Origin: Gavia stellata
Lineage: Eukaryota; Chordata; Aves; Gaviiformes; Gaviidae
NCBI RefSeq assembly: GCF_030936135.1
Contig: NC_082611.1
Coordinates: 310,001 to 374,000 of the forward strand
Length of the DNA stretch: 64,000 bases
Direction: 5' to 3'
In this document: positions 15,001-25,100 of the stretch, piece by piece
Position numbering within the stretch: position 1 is the first letter of the stretch
How the letters are laid out: every line of letters starts with the position of its first letter
Notes under the pieces: model-generated
Database searches by the model: none
What the model saw: the letters and a program-made list of their open reading frames with translations, nothing else
What the model was told of the DNA's origin: nothing
Position numbers and translations under genes: made by a program

Positions 15001-16360
15001 CTCCCTGTTTAAAAGTGTCCAAGTAAACAGAAGTCATCTCTGATGCTGAGAAGCAGCCACATGGAGATCTATCCAGTGGCAGGAAAGCGAAACTAATTCC
15101 TTTAATAATAAAACATTGCTTTATTTCATAATCCTCGACGCAGTATTTTGTGTCCTCCCCTATAGGGCTATTCCACATAATAATAATTCTAGTCTTCAGT
15201 CAACAAATACGATTATGTGTAACACCCTGAAGAAAAGAAGCACTGAGCACAAAGAGGAGAGGACTTCCAGAATCAACGCATCTATGCCAGTCTCCATGCA
15301 AAAGACCCTCCTTAGCCAATTCCAACGGATGAAAAAGTTTTAAGTGCTGCAGAGTGGAGCTTGGCAGCCTGCAACCAACAGAAAGAACAAGAGACCCAAA
15401 AGCACAGTAGCATGCACACAAGGATAAGGACCATATATCACTGCCAGTTAGTTACAGCAACATCAATGAAAGCTGGTAGTTATTTTTGTAAAAAACACTC
15501 TTTTCATAAGGGAATTTGTAGACTAACTAAACTGTATAATCTACAACACAAACTAAGATTCGCTATTACCACTTCTGTGTATCAGCTACAACTCCATCTT
15601 ATACTAGTCAGTGCTCAAAAAACATTAGAATTTTACGCTGTCAGACTAACATAAACACCCGTGTTTGAAACGGCGTTTGCCACCCTCACGATCTTTCTCA
15701 CGCGTTTATTTCCACTACGAAAGAGATCGATTGCAGAGTAACAGGTGGCTCCCCCAGGGCAACAACGCCGGCTCTCCCGGCGAGAGCCGGCCCGGCAAAG
15801 CCACGCCAACGCCCCGTACCCGGAACCGAGAACGAAGCTCCGCGAGAGGCCGCGGGGCGGCTGCTTCAGCCTCAGCCTCCCTTCCTCCCGCCGCCGGGCC
15901 GCGCTCGGGGCGCCCGCCGCCGCGCTCGTCCACAGCCTCAGGGCCACGCTCCCGCCCCAGGCGCCGGCGGGGCCCTCCCGCCAGGCTCGCGGCGACCCAG
16001 GAGGCGGGGGGCGGACAGAGGACCGGGGGGCGGACAGAGGACCGGGGGGCGGACAGAGGACCGGGGGGCGGACAGAGGACCGGGGGGCGGCAGCACCGAG
16101 GCCGGCCCCACGGAGGGCAGCGCTCGCCCGGCCGCCCTCCCTGGCCGAGTGGGTAGCAGGCGGCAGAGCCGCCCGCGACAGCCCTCTACGACCCCGCCGC
16201 CCGGCAGCGTGTAGGGCATGGGTGGCCACCCCTCACGGGCCGGCCCCAGCGCCCGGGCCTACTTCTTCCCCCAGCGGACCGCGGCCGCCAGCAGTCCCGG
16301 GCGGCCGCAGCGCTGGCCACAGCACCCCGGACTCACCAGGTGGCTGCTGGTGCTGGCCAT
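2803..16360 (-). CDS. PDPK1: PDPK1 (PDK1 kinase), partial: first two coding exons
   Basis: 3-Phosphoinositide-dependent protein kinase 1 is the cytosolic, membrane-recruited AGC-family kinase that phosphorylates the activation loop of AKT, S6K, SGK and PKC downstream of PI3K. Two coding exons are visible: 16337-16360 (MASTSSHL) and 2803-3072 (90 codons, phase 0 at both ends). Joined, they give residues 1-98. These match the known vertebrate N-terminus: MARTTSQL in human against MASTSSHL here, then YDAVPIQSSVV, a Ser/Pro-rich linker, QPRKKRP and FKFGKILGEGSFST, which is the start of the kinase domain and its glycine-rich loop. The remaining kinase and PH-domain exons lie left of the window. 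Seen directly: both splice sites and the protein match. Known: function. The 13.3-kb first intron separates the CpG-island exon from exon 2. Very secure identification. Confidence 0.95.
6120..6195 (-). mobile_element. Possible ancient CR1/L3-type 3' end
   Basis: On the minus strand the sequence reads GAGGTTAGATCAGATGAGCT. This resembles the 'GGAGGTCAGACTAGATGATCA' block near the 3' end of old amniote CR1/L3 elements. The match is short, boundaries are guesses and I could not run a repeat library. Confidence 0.3.
7310..7490 (+). mobile_element. Possible ancient CR1/L3 reverse-transcriptase fragment
   Basis: One plus-strand frame reads IDIHKTFDLALYNI, which resembles the LDxSKAFDTVPHNIL motif of CR1-clade reverse transcriptases. 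Stops follow at once. The fragment is very decayed and the boundaries are uncertain. Confidence 0.35.
7955..8020 (-). mobile_element. Possible decayed CR1 3' end
   Basis: The text around ATCAGAGAATACAGAACTCT and ATCACCTAGTTCAACAC resembles the reverse complement of the CR1 3' end (AGAATCATAGAAT ... GATCATCTAGTTCCAACCC). Divergence is high. Confidence 0.35.
10244..10278. repeat. Short direct repeat, two copies of about 18 bp
   Basis: GCAAAATGTAGTGTTAA occurs twice back to back (10244-10260 and 10262-10278), separated by one base. It is a local tandem duplication inside PDPK1 intron 1, with no apparent function. Confidence 0.8.
16012..16087. repeat. G-rich tandem array, four exact 19-bp units
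   Basis: The unit CGGACAGAGGACCGGGGGG is repeated four times without a mismatch (16012-16030, 16031-16049, 16050-16068, 16069-16087). It lies in PDPK1 intron 1, about 250 bp past the exon 1 donor. Each unit ends in a run of six G on the plus strand, the template strand for PDPK1. Confidence 0.95.
16337..16360 (-). CDS. PDPK1: PDPK1 coding exon 1
   Basis: The ATG at 16360 opens an eight-codon exon (MASTSSHL) that ends in a perfect GTGAGT donor at 16331-16336. The start was chosen because the peptide aligns with the human MARTTSQL and the next exon continues with YDAVPIQSS. Position -3 is C and +4 is G, so the Kozak context is only moderate. The frame stays open upstream to about 16480 without another ATG, and I treat that stretch as 5' UTR. 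Confidence 0.9.
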
Positions 16361-16462
16361 GGGCCCCACCCGGCCGGCACGGCCCGCGCTCCGATCGCCC
16401 TTTAAGATCCCAGCGCACGGCCGCCGAGCTCGAGCCAATGGGGCGCCCGCATCCTCCGCCCG

Positions 16463-16470
16463 TGACGTCA
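16463..16470. promoter_or_regulatory. Perfect CRE palindrome (TGACGTCA), proximal
   Basis: An exact consensus CREB/ATF site about 105 bp upstream of the PDPK1 start codon, next to a CCAAT box. Occupancy is inferred from sequence only. Confidence 0.6.
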
Positions 16471-16771
16471 CCCACAACAATGCCCCCCCTCCGCCGTGGG
16501 CAGGACTTCCGTGCAGTCTGCTAGCTCATTGGTGGCGCCACCTGCTACTCACGTGCGAGCCCGGACAGAGAGTCCCCCGTCAACCTCAGCGTCCTCAGCC
16601 AAGGCGAGCATGCGCAATTGTAGGTGTGACGCTGCTGGCTTCGGTTTCCCCCGGGAGGCTGAGCAGGGGGAGGGCGGGGCAGCGGGGCCGCGCGGCGTCC
16701 CCAGCCGCCACCGTGCGCTCACATCCGGGTTCGTGCCACGACGCAAGAGTGCTGTGGGAGGGGCGACGTGG

Positions 16772-16779
16772 TGACGTCA
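16772..16779. promoter_or_regulatory. Perfect CRE palindrome (TGACGTCA), distal
   Basis: A second exact CREB/ATF consensus 309 bp further upstream, at the outer part of the CpG island (GGTGACGTCAGGGGGGCGGG context, next to a GC box). Confidence 0.55.
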
Positions 16780-16900
16780 GGGGGGCGGGTGATGCCGGGG
16801 CGGTGCCTGGCGTCGCGGAGGGGCGTGTGGGCGCGCGGGGTTTCTCCCGTCCGCGCTGCCGGCGGCGGGGGCGCCTGCCCGTGTGAGGGCGCCTTGAGAG

Positions 16901-19900
16901 CGCCGACCTCTCGTCACCGCCGTGAGCTCAAATGCGTCATAAATGCAACTTCAGTACCGGTGTTCGCTCCTAAAAATGGGCCTTCCCTGGAAAAAGGGCA
17001 CGTTCCCCGTGTCCCTTGAGCGTGGTTCGAGGGGCAGCTTTCACTGCAGGGCCTGCCGTTGCGGTCTGGGAGCGGAACCGTTTTTACCCCTTGCAGTAAA
17101 CGTGCCCGCTAGGTACCCACCGCGTGGTGTGAAAAGGAGAATCCCTTCGTTCGCGTATGCGTGCAGGAAGCACGTTCTTGCCCGCCTGCCTCGACAAGCG
17201 TTTCCCTACAGAAGTCAGCCGGGTCCAGTGCCAACCACCGCCAGGGTCATGGGCGTGCTGAGGGATGGGGCGTTTGTGCGCGGCACTCTGTAGCAAACGA
17301 TGTGAGCGTGTCAAGGGATTATCGACCTGTGAGGGATTACTCGAAAGGACGATGCAGGGAAGGGCCATCTAGTTTAGCAATGTGCACCCGAACCCACGAG
17401 ATACAGATACTCAGCTTCAAATGGGGGGTGGGTGGAGGGCCAGGGCAGCCGCAGTGGCCCAGTGTTGAGCTACTTTCTTTAGAGAGATTTTTGTAATAGC
17501 CAGCCTAAATCGACTTTCCTTTATGTCCTTTTCTTCAGCAGACAAGTAGAACAACTGATCATAATCTTCTAATAGATTGGGAGCATGGCAGGTGTGTGGT
17601 TTTTTGTTTTAACCTTTTCAGACTGTTTCCGAATTCTTGGCCTCTCTCATAAGCAGCGTTTTGTTCCACAGATTCTTTCCAACTGGTTTACATCTTCCTG
17701 AAGGTATCGTGCCTAGACTTGGATATACTATTCAACTGTGGCCTCATTTGTTACAAGTAGAATGAAATAAGTACTTGCTACCATTCTCAAATTACATGTC
17801 TCATTATGTGCTATAATAGTATTTGTCTGTTCGCAGTAACATCTCACTGTTAATTCATTATTCATATTACGGTACACTGCAGCTGTCACATCCTATCTCA
17901 ATATACTGCTAGGAACCTATTATTCCCCAGTTTATATTAATGCATTTGCTTTCTCTTTCAAAGTGTGATCCTTTGCACTTTACAGAATTTCACGTTATTT
18001 ACACTGTATTTAAAATTTGTCAGAATATTTTTTCTCCTCATTTTTGTCTCCCAAAATGACTAAAATCCTTCCCAGAACAACGTCACAAATGTCGTGTGCA
18101 TATTTTCTATTTCGTCACCAAAATTAGTGAAAATAAATACTGAATCAGACCAAGATTGAGACAGGATAGACTCCTGGAATACCACTTGAAATGCCATTTC
18201 AGTTTAATGGGGAACTATTAATGATCAGACTCAAATGCATTTTCAAAAAGTGTAAACATTCGTAAGTCTAGGAGGTATCATTTAGGCCAACTAGCTTCCA
18301 TAGTATTCCTTTAAAATTGAACTGTGTCAAAAATCTTAATCAAAAACAAATTATATAATATCTTCTTCCCCATCATCAGCAAGTAAACTCTCTTGTCAAA
18401 GAATGAAGTTGATGAATCAATTTACATTGTTTCTCACTTTTTAATCCTCTAGATATTTTTTAAAAATATTTTTTGGTAATTTATTCCAGTATCTTTTTAA
18501 AGAACAAAGTTAGGCTAGTTCGTTTGTCACTACTTTGGGCCCTATTTTTCCTACATTTACAGATGAGACTGTTCATCTTTCAAAAGTCCTCTAGGTTTCT
18601 TGTTCTGCCTGGCTTCTCAGAAATAACTTTCAACGTTGCAAAGACTGCTTTGGGTAGTTATTTATGATTCGCTTGGGGGTTTTTTTGTTTTGTTTGGTTT
18701 TTTTTTTTTTTCCTGAAAAATACGGCAAATTCTATCTGGTCCTGCAGAATTTAACACACCTGTTAAAATGTTTAACTCAAATTTTGTGTGTGCTACTATC
18801 ATCTTGTTAAAATGAATCATACTAATTAGCTCATTGTTAAAATATATTGTTCTGCTGAAACAAAATGAGGGTGCTGTATCCTTCAATCCATTACACATCA
18901 TCTATTATTCGCTACCTTTCCTGCCCAGTAATGGGTCTCTACTCTTGCTTTTTCTTCAGACTGCTGACAAACTCATATATTTTGTTGTTGCCCCCTTTTC
19001 TATGTAATTTTAGTTTCTCGGTTTGCTTGTCAGCTGAGGAAGACATAAAATCTCTACAAGTTTTCCAGCAGGTCTGGGACCCTAAACTCTGCAAGATGAA
19101 GCCATTGGACTCTGCAGCATTGTCTTAATCTCAAAGGATGATGCAGCAAAACTTCTCTTTACAGCATCAATGAATGCTTTCCATGCTGAAAGGCTTTAAT
19201 TGGTATGATACACTGGTATTTCATGAAACAGCTTTAGATGCTAGTGTGTGCTTCACTACCTCTGTTCTGAAGGCGCCATTCTTTGTTTTTCTACAAAGGA
19301 AAATGCTACAGTTTCCTTGGTCTGAGGTTAAGCAGCAGAACCTAACAAATTAGGGACATGGTTTAGTGGTGGACTTAGCAGGGTTAGGTTTATGATTGGA
19401 CTTGATGATCTTACAGGTTTTTTTCCAACCTAAATAATTCTATGATTCTATTGCCTACAGTGATGCTGTTGCCTGATTTGTGTTTGCCTCAGCTCATAGG
19501 TGGCGAGATACATGTATAGCGTATGGCTGTACGGCTGTGTGGCTGATCCACAGCCCAGATAAAGCAGGGATACAAATGAATCAGAGTATGATGTCTGCCT
19601 AAGTTAGCCTTACTGGAATAGGAGGTGAGCCTGAACAGAACTGTCTTGATGCATACAACTTAATTGAGTAGTCATGTAATATTATTACAAGGCTGCCCTT
19701 CTTCATTCCTTCTTTTTCTTTGTGTTCACAACTCTCAGCTGTGTAACATTTGAAATAGCTGTAAACTTTGCTGTGTGCAATCCATAAATTTTACTAGCTC
19801 TGTGATGAGCCTGACACTATTTGTGCCTTATAAAAACATGCAAAGACATAAGTAAACATAAATCTGACCGTTCGATCAGCTCTGTGACCATTATGATACT

Positions 19901-21430
19901 GTCTAGTTATAGAGCCAAAACTGTAAACAGATGAGTGAAAAATTTTGCCAGATCAAATAGAAAAGAATCTGACTTTTGGCAACAATTCTGCCTGAATTCA
20001 TGTATGTGAAAACCAGCAGAGCACAAAGCATTCAGTAGCCACAAACACTGTTACAGTATTAATGCCCTAGCTAAGCTACACAAAAGCTTTTTACTACTTG
20101 GCAGAGTTTCTCCTACTTTCCTTACCATAACTCAGCATTGGTGTTTTCCCAGAAGCCTTTACTTTCCATGATCCCCGTTTATTTAAAAGAAAATTAAAAT
20201 GATACAACAAAACTTCTGCCTACCCTTTCTTGATAAGAGAATCTTACGCTTTTGCCTACTAAAGTTACAAGTATTTTCCTACTCTGCAAGGTTATAGGAC
20301 TTCAACAGCACCACTCAGAATATGTCTGTAATTTTCCAAGAACCGAAGTCAAGTGCAAATCCATTCCTCTGCGGTCCTGAGTGCTAACCTTCTCCTGTCA
20401 CATGACCCCTAAATTGAGACAGCTTGGAAAAAGCCTACTCTAGTTTTTGGTGTGCCCAAACCATTGCTCCTGTCAAAAAGTAAACTGGTGTTTTACGACT
20501 GTAGTTAATTTCTGCTGTAGCATATTTACTATGTCGTGCATGTGTTTGCATTTCACAGTGCAAGCAGTGGAAGCTGTGGAGGCTGTGTTAACAGACAATC
20601 TCTCTACTACTTTTTGAATGTAGTTTTATTTTAAAGAAAAAAAATTATCTTCAGAAAATAAAAAGTGTGCAGCAATCTACATAAGGAGACTTAAAATAGG
20701 AGGGTAGTTCTACACAAAACGCTGGGAAAAAATGAAATCAACAGACGTAACAAGGTAGTGTAAACATAATTCACAAAGCAAGTGTAACTGATGTAGCCTT
20801 TCACCAATAACAGAAGAGAGAACTCTTAGGCACTTGTAAAATCTAGACAAATTTGATGTCTAAAATACCTTTCCCTTTCTGTCTCTGACTGTAGATATCC
20901 TATGTTAAGCATAACTTAAATCCCATTTCCATGGTCCCCAAACAGGAATGTGGAGATAGAATTCCCTTCATACACTGATACACATTTTAAAGCTGCTTAG
21001 ACGTTTTGCTCCAGCTACTTCTAGTACAAAAGTTTCCGAGAACCTCATTTCTGTGTTTGACCAGGAGCATTTACCTATGTTAAGTCTAACCTTAATCCAC
21101 TTATGGACGAGATGTTCTGTGAATCTTTCTGAACTACATATTCAGTACATGGTGGCTTGTGATGAAGTTGATACTTACACAATGACCACGTTTAAACTTC
21201 TGAACTGTCACTCTGTTTAAGCAGCTCTACTCCTCCGCGTTTCTTACCAGTGTGTAAGAGCAGTCACGCCTCTTCTCTTCCAGAACCTGCTGCAGCCTTA
21301 GTTAATTTCCTGAACACGGTCGAGCAGATTTTTTGAACACACAGTGTTGCAGAAGAACACAGGTACAAGGAAGAACCCCTTTCCTAGAGAAGATAACGCG
21401 TTGTCTTGGGTGGGGCGGTTTACTGCAGCA
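16901..21430. other. Intergenic region between the PDPK1 promoter and the orphan CpG island
   Basis: GC content falls after about 17.5 kb to AT-rich unique sequence. It contains one CR1 tail (19349-19451) and T-runs near 18.7 kb. No exon, RNA gene or long open frame was recognised. Confidence 0.7.
19349..19451 (+). mobile_element. CR1 LINE 3' tail, plus strand
   Basis: Reads TTGGACTTGATGATCTTACAGG, then TTCCAACCTAAATAATTCT, and ends in the diagnostic tail ATTCTATGATTCTAT (19437-19451). This is a 5'-truncated CR1 3' end of avian type. Confidence 0.9.
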
Positions 21431-21930
21431 TTCAGAGGTGAGCTGCGCCTCCCCCTGCCCTGCGGAGCGCTTTCTTAGGGATTGCGTGTGTCTCTGCTGC
21501 CCCCCCGGTGACCGACGTTCCGTCGCCGAGCCGCGGCGGTAATTCAGCGGGCGGGAGCGGAGCGGCCGGAGCCTTCGCGGGACGCTGGAGCGCTCTTGCG
21601 GCGCGGCCTCAGCGGCCGGGAGCCTGTGGGAGCGGGGCTCTCCCGGCAGGTGGCAACGACGGGCCGCGGGAGGCGGCGCTGCCCGCGAGGGCGCCGCGCC
21701 CGGGCCCGGGCCCGCGGGAGAGCTGGCTGCCCTGCGGCGGGGCGGGGAGCCAGCCCGGCGGCCCCAGCGCGGGCAGCCTCTCGCCAGCCGGACGGCGTTC
21801 CGCAGGGTCTGAAGGAGGCGGGCAGAGCCCGTGCTGGTAGCAAGGTTCCGTGGCACTCCGGACAAGGTGAAGCGATGAACCGGGTCCGGGGTCCAGCCGG
21901 GGCGTCCGGGGGCCGCGGGGGAGCAGGCGG
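21430..21930. promoter_or_regulatory. Second CpG island, no assigned gene
   Basis: About 500 bp of very GC- and CpG-rich DNA in AT-rich surroundings, 5.1 kb upstream of the PDPK1 start codon and 6 kb left of the IL9R stop. All six frames are open for long stretches, as expected of GC-rich DNA, and none encodes a recognised protein. A plus-strand CAGAG/GTGAGC near 21436 could be a splice donor. The island could be an alternative PDPK1 promoter, a non-coding RNA promoter or an enhancer island. Confidence 0.6.
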
Positions 21931-22140
21931 GCCTGGAGACACAGCCCTAAGGCAGGCCCAAGGTCTCTCCCGGAGGCAGGGCTGGAAACAAGGCTACGAC
22001 ACAGGTCCGGGCTCCACCCGGGAGCCAGGGACAGAAAGAGGGCTAGAGACACGCTACAACATCCACCCAAGGGGCCCATCCAAAATATGACCTGAAGCCT
22101 AGGTCCCGAGGCCACCCAGGAGATAGAACTGAAGACAAAT
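21880..22140. repeat. Degenerate GC-rich tandem repeat, unit about 50-65 bp
   Basis: Successive blocks begin with variants of GGTCCGGG(C/G)TCCA and continue with variants of GGAGACACAGCCCTAAGGC, GGAAACAAGGCTACGACACA and AGAGACACGCTACAACA. Spacing and identity are irregular. It borders the right side of the second CpG island. Confidence 0.55.
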
Positions 22141-25100
22141 CGCGTCACTCAGGCCTAAATGGAGGTTAAATGGAGCCCCCAGGCCCTGGGCAGAGGATGT
22201 GGGTGGGAGTCCCAGCTGAGACTGGTCAGGCCGGTTAAGGCCTGTTGGTGCACCCCAGGCCACCGCACCAAGACAGACCACACACAGCAATTCTCTTTGC
22301 AGAGGTGCGTGTCCCAGCTGTCTTCTCCCTTAAGTCTCTGAATCATATAGCTACAGAAAGCATTTCCCCGACTGACTGTACAGGTGCAAAATCACATGTA
22401 GCTCTCTGGGTATTAGACCCAGAGAGAGAAATTAATTTTTAATACACAGTTTGCAAGTGCAAGCAACTATATTGCAAAATGGGAAAACTTTGGCTATAAC
22501 AAATGTCAGAAGATCTGAGCCAGGCATATTATAAACAAAGCCTAGACTTTTCCTCAGTTCATGTACACAAGTTCCATTCAGATTGGCAGGTGACTTCCGT
22601 ACCACTGAACTATCTAGCCCCAGAAATACTGCTGAGCTGACTGCATGTATCTGCTCAGAGCTGGTCCAAGATTTCCCAGCCAGGAAAGAATGCGTGCTGT
22701 CTTCTCACTCCTACAGAACGTTGATTAAATAACTAACTTCAACCCTATCTCCAGCAGACAAAACCCCCTCAGTTTGGTGGTAGCAGCAATGCAGATTTTA
22801 GGGCATGAAGGTAAGGGAAGGTGATGGGAGGGATCAGGAGTCTTTAAATGGCATATATGATCTTTAACTATATAAAGAAGAGACTGGTATTAGGAGTCAA
22901 AAGGTTGTATTACCTATGTGTTTGGCACTGGTGCACCTCCTACTGCAGTGCATTGAGCTGTGGGAACCACTGTGCAAGCTATTGAAAACCGTAATCTCAT
23001 TATAAAGATGGAGTAACCAGTTCTGCACACTGAAACCTGGTGAGGCATGCTATTGATATATGTGAAAGCAGTCTTAATTTTTTTCTCTAGTACTGTGAAT
23101 CTCACTCTGAATATATCAGTTGTCTGCTTTTGAATGTAAAAGTGTGTTATGAAAAAGTCTTCACTGAGCTGTCCACATTGCTACCCTAATCACTTTCTTA
23201 AACTAATGCTCTATTTAGACTTGCCTATGGCTTACAAATTTTTCAGCATTTGGCAAACCATGTTAGAAAAAGATAATACAAAAGACAACTCGTTACTTGC
23301 ATTTAGACTGTAATGACTGTTACTTCTGTGCTCTGGCACTGCCTATATTAGGCTTCATGTGAATCAGCTTGGCTCAAAAAGCCATATTGTGTTGGGCCTG
23401 CAGTACCATACAAATATAAATACACTACTTCTAGACAGAGGCAATTACTGCAAAATACAGGGCTGTTGTACATGCGCATGATACCTAGAGCTGATGCTGT
23501 CGTAGCAGTTTCTGTGCTGCACTCCAATATGCACTGAAAATAAGAAGTGTGTTGATCAAATCAATCTGTTCACCAGCCCTAAAATTGTAAGATTTGACAC
23601 TGGGATTTTGTCAATTAAATCGGCTCCATGAGCATCAAGGAAGAAGCAATCCAAGTGCTGTAGTTTTGTGTTGCAACTTAATGCTTGGCTTGCATGCTGT
23701 TAAAAACAGACAAACCAACCCCCCTCTGCCCTGTGTGTTCATTCCTTTTCCTAGTGTAAAAAGAATATCCCCTCCTCTTTTCCAATAATGATCACCAGGA
23801 CATAAATATGTATGTTGTCAAATACTACAGTTCTTGCTTTAGAACTGATAATTTAGATCTCTGTACTCGATTAGCACCTCTGTCTTCAGAATTGCTGTGC
23901 CTCTAGCAGGAACAGATCTGCAGATTAGATTAAATTACTGAAGATTAAACACACTATTTTTAATTTTTAGTGTTTTTACTGGCTAGATGAGTGAACATGC
24001 GGCTGGCTCTGTGAAAGAGCATACACTCTGCTGAGGGGTGCTGGGAGACTCAAGGGGCTATGCTTGTTTGGAAAGGCCTGTGGTGACAGAGAAAGACTTC
24101 TGCAGCACAGGATTTGTGACTCACAGGAACACAGCAGTACAGCAAAGATGGAGTGATAGGGCCGTGGAGCTGGAACTGGCACAGTTCACATTGGGCAGTT
24201 TGTAAGATGGTGCTGCTCTGAGTCTAATCAACATTCTCTGTCCTTTGTTTACACAATGATCAAATTTAACAAAAGTAAACTAGAAAGAGAAAGCTTGTTT
24301 CTCTTGTCTCTTCCTATCTGCTTACTTAACCAGGAAAAGATTTATGGCTTTATTTGGCCATTGACTAATGGCAGTCTCAGGAAAAAAGATTGCTTTCACA
24401 GGCTAGGCTTCTGCACCTTTGAGCAGGAGTTTGCAGATCAATGATCTTAAGCTCTGAAGCTCAGGGCTGCGGGAAATGTTTTGGCATGCCAAACACCACT
24501 ATTTGACACTTACATTGTGCTTTGATGCATTAGAAGCCACACTGTGAGGACAAGTCATCCTAACTGAGAGGGCACAACAGGTTGAGTTCTGTGTCTTTGT
24601 GACTTGTTTGTTGCTCTTTCAAAATAAGTTTGCGTCAGTGCTGTGGTACCTATGCTGTTGAGAAATAGGCAGTCTGATCTTCTTACCCCTCTTGAAATGA
24701 GCATGCAGATGACTAAACAGCAGAATGTCTGACGGAGATACAGCTTCTATCACTCATTACTGGGAACACCAATACTTCACGAGAGGTATAGCTATTGGGT
24801 GGACACTAGCAGAACTATACTGGTGCTCACATGCTAAACACCATGGAATAGCTCACCATGCTGGTCCTCCTTGGCTTTATGAGCTGTAAAATACATCTTC
24901 ACTCAGGAGCCTTCTTATACCTTTTTCTGTTGATGGTGGTAGCAGCAGCACTGGCTTAGTGCTTTGGTCTGCAAACTAGGGAGAGCATTTAGTTCTTCCT
25001 TCTCCTACTTCTATGATGTTTTCAAAATAACTTTCACTAATGATTCATATAGTCAATGTTTTCTAAACTAAAATTGTTTCCAAAGCTCTCAGACACTAAC

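Larger units (their letters stand above)
3073..16336 (-). other. PDPK1 intron 1
   Basis: About 13.3 kb between the exon 1 donor and the exon 2 acceptor. It is AT-rich up to about 15.7 kb and then becomes the CpG island. Open frames here are short and unlike known proteins. Apart from possible decayed CR1 remnants near 6.1, 7.4 and 8.0 kb, a short direct repeat at 10244-10278 and scattered homopolymer runs, I see nothing. I found no convincing RNA gene. Confidence 0.8.
15740..16900 (-). promoter_or_regulatory. PDPK1: CpG-island promoter of PDPK1
   Basis: A sharp change from AT-rich DNA to very GC- and CpG-rich DNA that contains coding exon 1 (16337-16360). Upstream of the start codon, toward higher coordinates, there is no clear TATA box. 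There are two CCAAT boxes in opposite orientations (16435-16439 and 16528-16532), an ETS-like CTTCCG (16506-16511), a CACGTG E-box (16550-16555), an NRF1-like GCATGCGCA (16608-16616) and two CRE palindromes. This is the composition of a broad housekeeping promoter. Exact start sites cannot be placed. Initiation on the plus strand is also possible, but no plus-strand gene was found. Confidence 0.85.

Noticed and set aside
15633-16886. Several open frames of 160-260 codons on both strands of the PDPK1 CpG island
   Set aside because: Low-complexity Pro/Arg/Gly/Ala translations on all frames, including the 19-bp array; typical of GC-rich DNA lacking stop codons. Only the eight-codon PDPK1 exon is supported.
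17020-17035. GGTTCGAGG resembling a tRNA B box
   Set aside because: No matching A box or acceptor stem at the right distance.
21302-22148. Open frames of 110-187 codons in the second CpG island
   Set aside because: Same composition effect; no domain, start or splice context that would support a protein.
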